Source of the DNA: Brachionus koreanus
Taxonomy: Eukaryota; Rotifera; Eurotatoria; Ploima; Brachionidae
Direction: 5' to 3'
Assembly: GCA_016987375.1 (NCBI GenBank)
Contig: PJRA01000453.1
Location: 44,314-108,313 of the forward strand
DNA: 64,000 bases
Part shown: piece by piece, positions 13,389 to 25,069 of the stretch
Numbering within the stretch: position 1 is the first letter of the stretch
Layout of the letters: every line of letters begins with the position of its first letter
Translations under genes and position numbers: made by a program
Notes under the pieces: model-generated
What the model was told of the DNA's origin: nothing
Seen by the model: only the letters and a program-made list of their open reading frames with translations
The model's database searches: none

Positions 13389-15172
13389 ATGGCTTCTAGA
13401 ATAATGGCAATGCCAGCTCCACACTCTGGCAGCTCAAAGTTCAGTCCGAATAATTCTAATCTAATGGTTGCAAGTACTAGCAGTCACTCGAGTTCATCGA
13501 GCTCCAATTTCGACAATGAGTCATCTTCGTCTCGCTCATCATTTAACTATCAAACTTATGGAGTCGCCAAATGGAACATTGGATTAATGAATTGTGAGGG
13601 AAAGTATTTGACTGCGGAAAACTTTGGTTTTAAAGTAAATGCAACTGGTAGTACATTGCGAAAAAAACAAAAATGGATAATAGAACAAGACAACGATGAA
13701 TTTGTATACTTGTTAAGTCCATTGCAATGCTATCTTTCCACAGATAAATATGGAAAAATTTCTTGTGATAAACAAACGCCAGATAACGAGTGCAAATTTT
13801 ATCTAGAGTCGAATAATAATGGAAAATTAGCTTTTAAAAGTGTAATTCATGGCTACTACTTTAGTGGAACTGGCGATAGACTTCACTGTTTTAGCAAAAT
13901 ACCTGAGTGGTGGATTGTTCACTTGGCCATACATCCGCAAATTAATCTTCGTCATGCATTGAGAAAAAGATATGCTCGAATGGAGGATGATGAAATTCAT
14001 GTTGATGAAATAATTCCATGGGGCTCTGATTGTTTGATTACAATTGAGTTTAGAGATGAAAAGTATGCAATTCGTACTAGCAACGGAATGTATTTAAATA
14101 GAGACGGAAAGTTGGTCTCTTTGCCAAGCGAAGACACTTTATTCAATATTGAATTTCATAAAGGATGTGTTGCCTTTAAAGTAACGGAAAAAAATTTGAG
14201 TAATATTTAATAAGATAATTTTTTTATTTAATAGCATAAAAATGGAAAATATTTGACTGCAGTTGGACCTCAAGGTATAGTCACTGCCAGAAGCAAATGT
14301 GTAACTAAAGATGAGCTATTCACATTCGATCCAAATCATGTTCAAGTAAGCCTAGTGGCTCATAATGGAAAGTTGGTATCTGTTAAACAAGGTGTAGACG
14401 TTTCTGCCAATCAAGTCGAAATAGCTGATTCGGAAACATTTCAACTAGAAGAAGATTCAATGAATGAAAAATGGAGTTTTAGAACAAATAAAAATAGATA
14501 TTGGAAATTGGATTCTAATAATGGAATTCAATCTACTGGAGAGTCAAAGTAATTTTTTTTTCATTTTTTTTTTAACTTTATTAATTCGATTGTTTTTTGC
14601 TTAAAAGAGAACCTAGTTGTTTATTTGATTTGATTTGGGTAAAGTCAGGACATGTTGTTTTGAGAGCATCGAATGGAAAATTTGTTTCAGCAACTGCAAC
14701 TGGTCATATGCGGGCCACAAGTGATACTCTCACTGATCTAGAAGTATTTCGTTTATCGCTTGTCAACCGTCCAATTCTTGTTCTCAAATGTGAATATGGT
14801 TTAGTTGGATACAAAAACAAGGCAAACTACAAACTTGAATGTAATAAAAGTCAATTTAATGTCGTAATGCTTGAAGAGTCAGATGATTTAAATGGATCAT
14901 ATTGTCTAAAAGGTGCTAAAAATTGATAAAAATTTGAAAATGAAATTTATTTATTTTTAAATTTAGGTTCTCATGGATTGTATTGGGATATTGGAATAGA
15001 TAATACGCTTAGTGCCAATAGTCAAATACCCACTAAATTTAGCATTGAAATGTTGCCAAATAATCGTATGCTTATCAAAGGACCAAATGGATGCTATTTA
15101 AAAGGCGAACAAAATGGAAATTTGACATCGCATATTCAAGACCCAAAGCTTGCTACACAATGGGAATTTTAA
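13389..15172 (+). CDS. FSCN: Fascin, actin-bundling protein
   Basis: Four exons, 13389-14180, 14235-14548, 14608-14912 and 14967-15172, encode 538 residues with four beta-trefoil repeats of the fascin type. Recognisable blocks are GLMNCEGKYLTAE, LRKKQKW, KRYARM, the WGSDCLITIEF block, NGKYLTA, the ETFQLE and YWKLDSN blocks, LRASNGKFVSA, and GCYLKGEQNG before a terminal WEF. Fascin cross-links parallel actin filaments in filopodia and microvilli. The segment equivalent to vertebrate Ser39, the PKC site within SSLKKKQ, reads STLRKKQ here, so threonine (about residue 89) is in the regulatory position. The first 55 or so residues are a Ser-rich extension absent from vertebrate fascin 1 (493 aa). 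The chosen ATG is the first in frame. Which paralogue class it matches was not tested. Confidence 0.93.
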
Positions 15173-16696
15173 TTTTATAAGTGAAAAAAAAAAAATTCTA
15201 GTTGTATATTATTAAAAAGACAAAAAAAATCCAAGTGCTGATGTAACTAGGCTTTTAGAAAATCATTTCCATTAATCTAAGCATGTTATTTAGTCTTAAA
15301 ATTAACTTTCTTTAAGCTTTAATTGTTTTTAAAATTTTTATTTCATTAGTATTTCTATTTTTGCAGTTAATGAAAATTACTGCCAAATTCATTAAATTTT
15401 CTTTTAAATAATGCGAATTTTAAACTAAATTTTTTTTAATCAAATTGGTAATAAAATGTTTCTACCATAATTTTCAAATTTTCAATAAAATTATCTTATT
15501 TCAGATTTATTTTTCAATGATAAACTTTTATTTCTTTTATTCGTTTTATATATTTTATTTAAAGCATTTTTTATCTGAATATTCTTTACGGTTTTGGGAA
15601 ATTTGGTACAAATTAAAAAAATATAACAGAAATTAATGCTTAACAAGCGCTAAACTTTTTACTAAAGGTTTTCACTAGTTCTGTAAATACAAGATTACAA
15701 AGTTGCATATAAGTCTGCTAATAATGCACAAAACTTCTGCAAAATTCACTACAGCCAAAATTGTCCAAATTTAAATTTTGTTAAATTTGTCTTTTTTTTC
15801 TTTTTCACTTCTCTTATAGTTAATTATTTGTCCTAACTATGCAACATTCATACCAATTATGCCTTTCTACATGAATCTAGTTCTCGGTGTATCTAGCTAT
15901 CATAGTTGTCTTTCTAGTAAGACGAAGATTCTTCTTAAGAGCCTTCTGATTTCTTTGGCATATCGCGTTTGAAACTGTTTGTTACATGTGGTATCACCCA
16001 ACTAACATGATAAATTTCTTTATGGAGTTTGAAAAATTGAATCTATTCATCTTTTATACGAGTAGAGTGATTCCAATCTAGGAAATAGAGTCATTTTTAC
16101 TTGTTAAAATGTTTCATTAGATTACCATTTATAAATTTAAAAAAAAATTTGCTTTATATTCAAATTTCACTAAAAGCTTTTGAATAATTTAAACATTAAT
16201 TTTTTTTAATTAAAAAAATTTAATTTAAATTCTTCAAAAAATCTATATAATATTCAATAATTTATTTTAATTTTTCATATTTCAGTTTTAGCTTATTTGA
16301 ATATTGTTTGAGTTTCAAAAAAAAAAGCAAGGGTGAAGGATTAAGATCGACTTGAGTGGAAATCAAAAGTAATGACCCTGTGCTCCACATATAGTGAATA
16401 AGGGAAAAAAATAATATTTTTTTTTGAATTGATTATCTTTTTAAGTCTTTAATTAAATATATAAAAATCGAATATTTTATATAACTATTTTTTTTTCTGA
16501 CTTAAAAACAATAAAGTTGTGCAATAATGGAAAAAAAAATATTCTTTATAATTTAGAAATATTTCATCACTAAACATAAAAAAACCAATTAAACTATAAA
16601 TTTGATAGAAATATTTCAAAATAAATTTTGATATAAATAAACTAAACTAAGTACAACTAATAGGAATTTTTTGTTTCGTTTTAAAAATTACATATA
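15173..16696. other. Intergenic, fascin to GHITM
   Basis: About 1.5 kb of AT-rich sequence. A patch at about 15830-16090 is less AT-rich and has short interrupted open stretches on the minus strand; it may be decayed mobile-element sequence but I could not name it. The remainder shows nothing beyond A/T runs. Confidence 0.4.
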
Positions 16697-17811
16697 ATGA
16701 TATTGTCAAAATTAGCTCGAACTTCAGTAATCTTTTCTCCCAAATTATCAACGAATGTAAATTCATTTTTATTTCTTTTAAAAAAATGATCTAATTAATT
16801 TTTGTATTTTTTTGTATAGAATTATCTTACTGCATATCGAAATTTTGCTTCACAAATTAGAGATACCACTGCTCGTAAGAATGTCCGATACAGATTCGGC
16901 CAAAGAACTAACACTGGTACAACTGCGACTGGAACAACTGGACTTGAGACTCGTAAGATTAAATTTATCAAAAAAAAATTTTATTTATTATTAATTATTT
17001 ATTTTGTTTAACAGCAATTAATATTGGACGAACAATATTAGCTGGTGCTTCAGTATTCGGTCTTGGATCTTTGGCTTATTACGGTTTAGGAATCTCTAAA
17101 CAATCAGGCTTTTTAGATAGAAGTTCGCTCTGGCCACAATATGTGCGAGAACGAATTCATTCGACATACAAATACTTTGGAGCAGGTCTTGGCATAACCG
17201 CAGCATCAGCATTAGCTGTTGCTCGTTCTCCTACTCTTATGAATTTAGCAATGAAAAATTCAATCGGAGCCATATTACTCTCAATGGTTTTACTAGTTGG
17301 CAGTGGCGCTGTTGTTAGATCACTACCTTATGAACCTGGCAAATTTGGCTCCAAACAATTGGCCTGGGCTATGCATGCCGGTCTACTCGGAGGTTTCTTA
17401 GCTCCGTTGACACTGCTAGGAGGACCTTTGTTAGTGAGAGCTGCGTGGTACACTGCTGGAATCATTGGTGGATTAAGTGTTGTAGCAGCCACTGCTCCAA
17501 GCGATAAATTTTTAAATATGGCCGGACCTCTCTCAGTCGGTCTTGGTCTTGTATTTGCTTCTTCAATAGGTGGAATTTTTTTTCCACCTACAACTAGACT
17601 TGGTGTGAGTCTTTATTCGATTTCTATTTATGGCGGTCTTATTTTGTTCAGTTTGTTTCTCTTATACGACACACAAAAAATAGTTCATCGTGCCGAAAAC
17701 TCAATGCACTTTGATCCTGTAAATCAATCTATTTCAATTTATTTGGATGCTGTAAATATTTTTGTCAGAATGGTGACCATACTAGCACATGGTGGTAATA
17801 GAAGAAGATGA
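16697..17811 (+). CDS. GHITM: GHITM / TMBIM5 (MICS1), mitochondrial inner-membrane BI-1 family protein
   Basis: Exons 16697-16756, 16820-16952 and 17015-17811 give 329 residues (human 345). The first about 60 residues are basic and Ser/Thr-rich with almost no acids, as in a mitochondrial targeting sequence. Then come the family landmarks GLGSLAYYGLGI, SLWPQYVRERI, TYKYFGAGLG, SLPYEPGKFGSKQLAW and, near the C-terminus, LYDTQKIVHRAE, with about seven hydrophobic segments. The known family role is cristae maintenance and ion (calcium/proton) exchange at the inner membrane. The two small 5' exons are too short to appear as long ORFs; they were placed from splice signals and phase and supply the leader. 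It is convergent with the next gene, with about 125 bp between the two stops. Confidence 0.92.
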
Positions 17812-17937
17812 AGAAATTTTTTTTTTTGTTTTCAAAAACTTTATTTAAAATAAATTAAAAAACCAAAAATGAATAAAAAAAGAAAAAAACAACAACTAAA
17901 ATTTGTAAAAACTTGAAAATAATAAAATATCTAACAT

Positions 17938-19380
17938 TCAATGGAATAAAAGTTTTTTTTGAATTCTTTTTGTCAAATTTGATTCAGGTTTTAGACCAAA
18001 TCTTTCATTAATTAAAGCTTGAGCAAATTTTTTATTCTCGTCAACATTTGACATAATGGCTGAATGAACCAATATTTGATTGACCAAATCTCTTTGTGCA
18101 TTCGATCCACCTATTTTAACGATATCATATCGTATAGGCTTAAGACAATCAACCACTTTGTCATATTCTTTGGATTCAAAATATTTTATAGCATCAAAAA
18201 TGTTAACACCAATATTTCGATTTATTTGCTTGACATAACTTTCCATATTTTTCGTACCAATTATATTATTACAATAATCAGTGAGCATATTTTGTTTACT
18301 TTTGCAGTTAAGATATTCATTGAACGAGTCAAAAAATTCCTTTTCTCCACGCATATTTTTGCATGAACACAGCATTAGTAATATGTGCATATCATTGAAC
18401 GTGTATCCATGATCTCTAATTCTATTCATAAAAACATTCTGAACTCTAGACCATCTTTGACTTAGATCAATTTTACAATTGTCCAATCTTAGCCTATACA
18501 GCAATGATATTACATCTACCATGTCTAATGTACGATTCAAATTCAAATATCTGGTTATGTTTTGGTCGAATATTTCCAAAGCTATTTCGTGCTCGTCTCG
18601 TTCGATATGAAACAATGCCAAATGCCAGTAATTATGAGGTGAAATTAGGTTGCAGTCAGACCAATCAACTTCGGTATCTCTCAAAAATTTGATACCTTCG
18701 TCAAAGTTGTTTCTGTATTCGTTGAAATGACAAATGGTGTGTGTAGCCCAGCCGTCATTTCGATTTAGTTCAAGGGCTTTGAGGGCGCTAGTTTTGGCCT
18801 CTTGAAAAAAATTGCTCTGCACATATCCAAACGAGTGCATTCCGTGCAAGTATCCGCTCATTTTGCGATCACTTTTCCACACAGGCAACACTCTAGATAT
18901 GCTGTCACGCATTTGTGCATGCTGGCCTGTATAAAAATAGGTGTCATGCGCAAACTTAATAGCCAACATGTCATTCGGATGTTGGATCAGAATAGACTCC
19001 CAAATGTCACATGACTTGTCCAAGTTGCCAAAATGTAAATTTTCAATGGCCTCTACATGCAATAATTCGCGTTTGGTCAAGTCTTTTTGATACTTGTTGG
19101 CCAAATTTATAAGCTGATCGATCGCATGTGGATTGTTTTCTTTAAAACCTGAACTTGAGCCTATCATCTCAAGACCACTTTTAATAACATGACCCATAAC
19201 AAAATTTGCATCAGCCTCGATCATTTTTTCAATAGAACCATCTACTCCTCCGAATTGTTCATCTTCTTTCCAAGTTACTATTTGTTCAAGTGTCAAGTCG
19301 AAAAATTGACATGCCTCATTCGAGGTTGTGTTCATATCAAGGCCTTGGCTGTGCCACCAATCGCAATTTTTAAGACTCAT
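17938..19380 (-). CDS. TTC38: TTC38, tetratricopeptide-repeat protein 38
   Basis: Single exon, 480 residues (human 469). The start MSLKNCDWWHSQGLDMNTTS and blocks such as FVMGHVIKSGLEMIG, LLHVEAIE, DTYFYTGQ, GYLHGMHSFGYVQSN, WATHTICH and HNYWHLALFHIE match the TTC38 family, which is built of degenerate TPR helices and is widespread in animals, fungi and bacteria. Biochemical role is not established. The gene is intronless, unlike most neighbours, and its stop faces that of GHITM. Confidence 0.88.
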   Translation of the reverse strand: MSLKNCDWWHSQGLDMNTTSNEACQFFDLTLEQIVTWKEDEQFGGVDGSIEKMIEADANFVMGHVIKSGLEMIGSSSGFKENNPHAIDQLINLANKYQKDLTKRELLHVEAIENLHFGNLDKSCDIWESILIQHPNDMLAIKFAHDTYFYTGQHAQMRDSISRVLPVWKSDRKMSGYLHGMHSFGYVQSNFFQEAKTSALKALELNRNDGWATHTICHFNEYRNNFDEGIKFLRDTEVDWSDCNLISPHNYWHLALFHIERDEHEIALEIFDQNITRYLNLNRTLDMVDVISLLYRLRLDNCKIDLSQRWSRVQNVFMNRIRDHGYTFNDMHILLMLCSCKNMRGEKEFFDSFNEYLNCKSKQNMLTDYCNNIIGTKNMESYVKQINRNIGVNIFDAIKYFESKEYDKVVDCLKPIRYDIVKIGGSNAQRDLVNQILVHSAIMSNVDENKKFAQALINERFGLKPESNLTKRIQKKLLFH

Positions 19381-19529
19381 TTTTTTTTTTTGAAATTAAA
19401 AAAATCTGAAAATTTTTTTTCTTTTTTAATTTTTATTTATTTAAATAAAACAGAAATTAAAATAAATAATTTAAAGTTTAATTAAAAATGCTAAACATTA
19501 AGTGAAAAAAAAAAGAAAAAAAAAACTGC

Positions 19530-20256
19530 TTAACTAATGTTACACGAGGTTTTATTGTGATTTTTTCGCATATTACTTAGCGTTGTGCCAAGCACACCTA
19601 AATTTTTAGCTTTTTTAATGTCATTTTCATTTTGATTTAATTTTGTTGAGCTTATTTTTTGATTCAAATAATCTATATCTGATCTAAATTGTTTGAGGCT
19701 TGTTTTTAAGATTTTTATCTCTTCGCTCAAATTATTCAAGCTAGCATTGTGTTCTAGGATACTTTGAGCTAAATTATCTTTAAGATCTAATTTGTCGCGA
19801 GATCTTTTAAGCAAAAATATAACTGCTGTCTCAAAATTTTCCAAATTATGACCAGTATCCGCTTCCAGATAACATTTGAAGGCTGAATTCAAATTTTCAA
19901 CAAATAAACTAGGACAGCTAGAAAATAGTTTAGATAAATAATAGAAAAATTTCATTTAATTTCTCTAATTATTACTTGTTTTTTTGTTTAATTCGGATTT
20001 TGCTGTTATTATCAGGTAATTTGTTTTCCAACAAAATCCAATCTTGATAGCACTCGGACCAATATTCAAGCTGTTGATGCTCAATTTTAAATTTATCTCT
20101 AATTAAATTCCACAATTCGTCAGCATCCGATGCACATATTTGTCTTTTTTCATCTTCATTTATAACTAAATAAGAGAGCTTTTGGTCTGATAAATTTTTA
20201 CTGCTTTTTTTAATGCGTCTCGCACATGGAACCAAATTTTCTTCATCAAAACCCAT
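19530..20256 (-). CDS. Uncharacterised coiled-coil protein, two exons
   Basis: Exon 1 20256-19976 and exon 2 19917-19530 join in phase 2 across a 58-nt intron (donor gtaata, acceptor ctag), giving 222 residues. The intron removes an in-frame TAA after exon 1 and a spurious ATG in the second open stretch. Residues about 25-90 (SYLVINEDEKR through EYWSECYQDWILLE) look like a small alpha/beta domain of PB1 or ubiquitin-like character, judged only by pattern. Residues about 140-200 are a heptad-like coiled coil (NLSEEIKILKTSLKQF). No family was recognised. It lies 435 bp downstream of the TIR gene, on the same strand. Confidence 0.65.
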
Positions 20257-20691
20257 TTTTTTTAGTATCTAATCTAAAATCTAAATTTCAAATCATAAAA
20301 AGTATTTTTTACGAATAGATAAACTAAAATAAATAATCAAGGCAATTCATTTAAATTATCTAGAATTTTTGGGACAGAATAATCAAGCATTGACATGGTT
20401 TATCAACGAGTTTTAATTAAAATTTTTTTTTCAAATTTCACGGACAAAATACTTATAAGTAAAGTATAGACACGTTTTAATTCAGCAAAATCCGTGCTCT
20501 AAATTGTTTATTTGAAAAAAATAAAATTTATTTAAAAAAAAAAAAAAAAGAAAAAAAAAGGCAATAAATTAGAAATCCACTTGACATTTACAACTTTTTC
20601 TTTGAAATATATATCTTTTCTTAAATTTGATCACTTGATTGATACTGTTCATTGAAATTAGTTGCCACTAGTACTAAAACCTTAGAAGATT

Positions 20692-22509
20692 TTATTGTTT
20701 ATTTTCGAAAATATTTTTCATAAAATGAGTAAATCTCATGACAGAATTGAAGCTATGTTTTTCATGATCATTTGCTCTTAACGTTTGAAAATAGAACTCG
20801 GGTGCATCTCGTCTCATTTCAAACAATTGCTTGAGAATTATTCCGTCAAAGGGCGAAAATTTCTCATATATATTCATGTCTAATTCATTTTTCTCAAACC
20901 ATTCTTTGACTTTAAACTCATTCCATTTTTCAATTGGTTCTTCGCTTCCAGATTTGTTCAATTCAACTTTGGGTTTATCATGATCAAAGATCAATCTGAG
21001 TTCTTTCTTAAGTCTTGACATGCATTCTTCAAATGCGTACTTGGTAAAATTGACAAATATTTTGTCGCTCATCACTATTCCCAGCCAGCCGTGCACATTT
21101 TCAAAGCCCTTTTCCATAATTAAGGGAATTATGGGCTTTTTAAGCTTGTACGCGTACTGCGCTTCTGATTGACAATAAATTGATTGTCGATACTTTTCAG
21201 TAACACAAATAAGTACACAAAAACTTTGTTCGACGGCCTTTGCCATCGAGTCCAGGCTCGATCCGTGTATATTTTCTACATCTATCCACACACGGTAGCC
21301 TAAGTTTTCCAAAGCGGATTTTATTCCTAAGCATAAAACTCTGGATGCGCCATTGTAACTTATCATTATATGCTCTTTAATTTCAGACGAAAAATGTATT
21401 TGAGCTTCTTTTGCTTGTTCTATATTCCATATAATGTGTCTGCATAGTTTGAATTCAGAATTTTCGCACTCTTTTGATTTAATAAAGTTTATAAATTCAA
21501 AATCTTGTTCCAAATTTTTGCACACATTTTTGTCAAATGTCAATTGGCCATAAAGTCTTAAAACATATTTCATTTCTATTTTATTTGAGTTGAATAGAAT
21601 TATTTTTAAATTTGAATTAAAATTATTTTTAAAAAATATATCATTTCTTAATTTGCTATTAATTGAAAGTCTATAAAGACCAGATAAAAATACAAAGAGA
21701 GATATGTAGTCTCCATTTGACTTTTGAATGCAATGCACCTCTACATTTTCTATTTTGTTCATTTCGATTATTTGTCTTGGCATTCGATTGAATTCTTCTC
21801 TTTTGAAATGATCAGATATTTCACTTAAGATTTCATGAATGTAATCAATTATGTCAAATATTTGAGCTAAACACTCTAAATGAATGTCATCAACAATGTT
21901 CATAATGGTTAAATATGAATATAAAATAGTGTTTGTGGACAAAGATGCAGTGAACAACAACACATTGACTGCATCCAAATTGGTCCATTTCGAAATTATT
22001 AAATGACTACTTTTGCTGAATATGTAAATGTTAGATAAAATTTTCTCTATCAAATTTGATTTAGTCTGGTTAAAATGACATATTTTTAATTTGGAAAATG
22101 TTTTACTAAATGAGGAATCCTTTAGATAGTCAAAATGGGCTTCTAGTCCGTTTTGAGAAGCAAAAGTTTGTGAAAAATAGATTGATTGTAAACAAGCTTG
22201 GTTAATAAGTGACAAAGTCGATAGAAGTAAACATAATTTGTTATAATTTGAATTCGATTCATCAATTGAATCTAAGTTTTCTGTTTGGCTGTCCAGGATT
22301 ATTTTTGAGGTGTTTATTTCAAATAGAATATTGATTAAAACTTGGTGAAAATTTTTATCGCACAAGCCATCGAAATCGATGTATTTGCTCGAATGACTAA
22401 GAAATGTGATCTCATCATTCAAAATTAAATTTTCTACTAATTCATTTTTTTTTAGACTCAATAAATAATCTATTGAATTTGAAACTTTTTTTTCATTTAG
22501 ATTAGACAT
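20692..22509 (-). CDS. Intronless protein with helical N-terminus, TIR domain and C-terminal SAM domain
   Basis: 605 residues from the ATG at 22509 (MSNLNEKK); the open frame extends three codons further but without ATG. Residues about 1-370 are Leu/Ile-rich helices of armadillo-like character. Residues about 379-497 form a TIR domain: HIMISYNGASR, GYRVWIDVENIHG, CVLICVTEKY, YCQSEAQYAYKLKKPIIPL and WLGIVM. The glutamate in CQSEAQ (about residue 449) is where enzymatically active TIRs such as SARM1 carry their NAD-cleaving glutamate. Residues about 525-595 (KWNEFKVKEWFEKNEL, FDGIILKQL) look like a SAM domain. SARM1 has ARM-SAM-SAM-TIR, so the TIR-then-SAM order differs. Likely role: innate immune or NAD signalling, inferred from domains only. 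Confidence 0.8.
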   Translation of the reverse strand: MSNLNEKKVSNSIDYLLSLKKNELVENLILNDEITFLSHSSKYIDFDGLCDKNFHQVLINILFEINTSKIILDSQTENLDSIDESNSNYNKLCLLLSTLSLINQACLQSIYFSQTFASQNGLEAHFDYLKDSSFSKTFSKLKICHFNQTKSNLIEKILSNIYIFSKSSHLIISKWTNLDAVNVLLFTASLSTNTILYSYLTIMNIVDDIHLECLAQIFDIIDYIHEILSEISDHFKREEFNRMPRQIIEMNKIENVEVHCIQKSNGDYISLFVFLSGLYRLSINSKLRNDIFFKNNFNSNLKIILFNSNKIEMKYVLRLYGQLTFDKNVCKNLEQDFEFINFIKSKECENSEFKLCRHIIWNIEQAKEAQIHFSSEIKEHIMISYNGASRVLCLGIKSALENLGYRVWIDVENIHGSSLDSMAKAVEQSFCVLICVTEKYRQSIYCQSEAQYAYKLKKPIIPLIMEKGFENVHGWLGIVMSDKIFVNFTKYAFEECMSRLKKELRLIFDHDKPKVELNKSGSEEPIEKWNEFKVKEWFEKNELDMNIYEKFSPFDGIILKQLFEMRRDAPEFYFQTLRANDHEKHSFNSVMRFTHFMKNIFENKQ

Positions 22510-25069
22510 TTCTGGCAAATTTTGCCGAGAAAATGTGAATTAAATAGCTAGAAAATTGTCATAGCAACTCTTTGTAACTATTAATATGTCACGGTATAAA
22601 TAGTAATATTTTAATAAAGTTAATGTTTGTTAAATTTCCAAAAAAAAAAGAGTAATCTTTAGTTAATGAATGATTAAATAAGAATAATAAATTATAAAGT
22701 AATTTTCAATGCTATAAAGAAAAAATAAAATGTGAATGAAAATTATGCTTTTATACACTCGAATAAGCCAAGTTAAAGCCAAAATTTTTAGAAATTTCAA
22801 TTTTTAAAATTAATGTCATAAAATTTTAGACAAAATTAAATCGAATTTTAAATGAAAAGTTATCGAGTTTTAATTCAGTTACATAATGAAAATTTTATGT
22901 TGTTTTTTCTAAATTTTTTAGTAAAAACTAAAATTATAAATCATAAATAAATCAGGGAAAATATCAAAATAATTTTGTTTTTATTTTTGTTTCTGGATTT
23001 ATAATATCTAACATTTGAAAAAAATTATACCTAAAAAGAGAATCCTTTTTAAATATCAATATAATATTATTTCAATAAGATGATTAATCCAATTCTAGTT
23101 TTGAGCATAAAATTGAGATTACTTAATAGAATCTAACTTAAAAAAGCAATTAAGTCTCTAATTTCATAAGGTCAAAAACTTATTGGCAATATTCTTTATA
23201 AGTATGTGTTATAAAAATGGTGGATTTTTTTTTTAAATAAAAAAAATTGCTCAGTGTTATTTGTTTTTATTTGATTGTGAATGAATGATCCATTGTATAG
23301 TTATAAAATCAAACTCATAAATAGACAGTTTATCTTTTAAGTAAAAAAAGGGTATAAAATTTGAAAACCTTTTCAAATTAATAATTGCTTTTTAGTATTT
23401 ATCAATACTTTAGTTATATTTTGCTAGACTAATTTGAAAAAATTAAAAAAAAAGATAAAAAAGCATTTAATTATTGATTTTAATATATTCATATGTTTTT
23501 GCTAGAAATTTTTTCAGTATCTAGGTTAAGTTAAAATGAAGATAAGCAGCTACTTTTTAAATTTAAAATTTTGCAAATCATTTTAAAAGCACGAAATCAT
23601 CTAGAAAATTAAAATCAAAATTTTTTAAAATAGTCCATCAAGTAAAAATAATAAATATTTATCTTGAATTTTGTGAAATTATTTATTTATATGTGTTGTG
23701 CATAAAAACAAATTTTGTTATATTTTTGAATTATTTCAATGACTTATACAGCCTTTGATAATAATCAAAGTATCCTAAACCACTATTATCAAATTAAAAA
23801 ATAAAATTGAATTCAATAGAGACAAGAAAAAAAAATCAAAAGAGCTTAGTCATCATAAGCTTGAAATATAAATTTAAGATAATTGATATCGCTTGGTTTT
23901 TAGAAACTAAATGTTCAATTCAACATAACAATCACATATTACATAACAATCAATTTAATTTTTCTATTTTAATTTTGTTTTAGGTAGAAAGCTATAAAAA
24001 ATAAATTAGACCTGATCACAAAAAAAAAGGGACTGTTCGTTTTAGATAATTATTGTTCTCACAATCAAAAAAATTTGATTGTTTTTGAATAATTTCTTTT
24101 TTATTCTTAAATTTTAGTCTAAAAAAGATATTATTTAAAAACACTCAAAATCTCAAATTTTTTTGAGTGTTTTATAATACTTAAACTTTGTCTTATACAC
24201 TACATTCTTTTTTTTTTAATTTTTTTTTACATCGCCTTCTAGACGTTAACTGAAATAAATTCTGATTTGCAAAAAAATCTAAAAATAAAAAAGAAGAAAC
24301 GAGGTTTTTTCAAAAAAAAAAAACTTGTATCATTTTTTAATCTTTATTCAAAATAAATTTAAAAAAAAATTCAATTGATTTTAAATGATTAGTTCAATAT
24401 ATTTAGTTTATTTACATTTTGGAAAGTCCAAGACCTTTTTGATAAAGAGATAAAATTTTACAAATATAAAGCTAAAAAATCAATAAAGCAAACTAAAGAT
24501 AATAATAATAATAATAATATTAATAATGATAAAAATAATGGAATCCTGTTGTTCGAAAGACTTATCAATGGAAAACTTGACAAAATTATTCAGTAACAAA
24601 AAAAATTATTTAAAAAGAAAACATTACTGTTGTGTCCAGCTTAGAAAAAAAAAAGGAAAATAAATTTAAAAAAGAAAAAATAAAACAAAATGGAATTTTG
24701 TTCAAGATTTTTAATCTCGGTGGGCTTCGTTACTCACCCTTGGTAAAAATAGAAAATAAAATTTTCCTTTTAAATCACTGTATCCCTTTTTTATATGTTG
24801 TTAATCCAAATAAATATTTAAATCTCATTTAGAAGGATTTATTTTTTCTCTTTTTCAGACTGATTTTCTTTACACTTTATATATCTCTATATATATATTT
24901 TATCAACAGAGAGAAAAAAAATTGAAAATAAAAAAAAAAAAGAAGAAAAACAATAACTAAAAACAATGTTAGATGAATTTAAAAAAAAAAAATAAAAGAA
25001 AGAAAAAGAAAAAAATTATCATTCTATCTTATGGAATCATTGAAAAATCAAAATGGAAAGGTACCGAGT
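22510..25069. other. Intergenic between the TIR gene and CUX 3' end
   Basis: About 2.5 kb of extremely AT-rich sequence with no credible ORF. It holds an (AAT)n run near 24499-24520. A hairpin has 13-bp perfect arms (aaaacactcaaaa with ttttgagtgtttt) at 24138-24173, and a shorter one (acaatcaaa with tttgattgt) lies near 24060. Purine- and A-rich runs at 24900-25010 abut the CUX stop side and are probably its 3' UTR. Confidence 0.5.
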
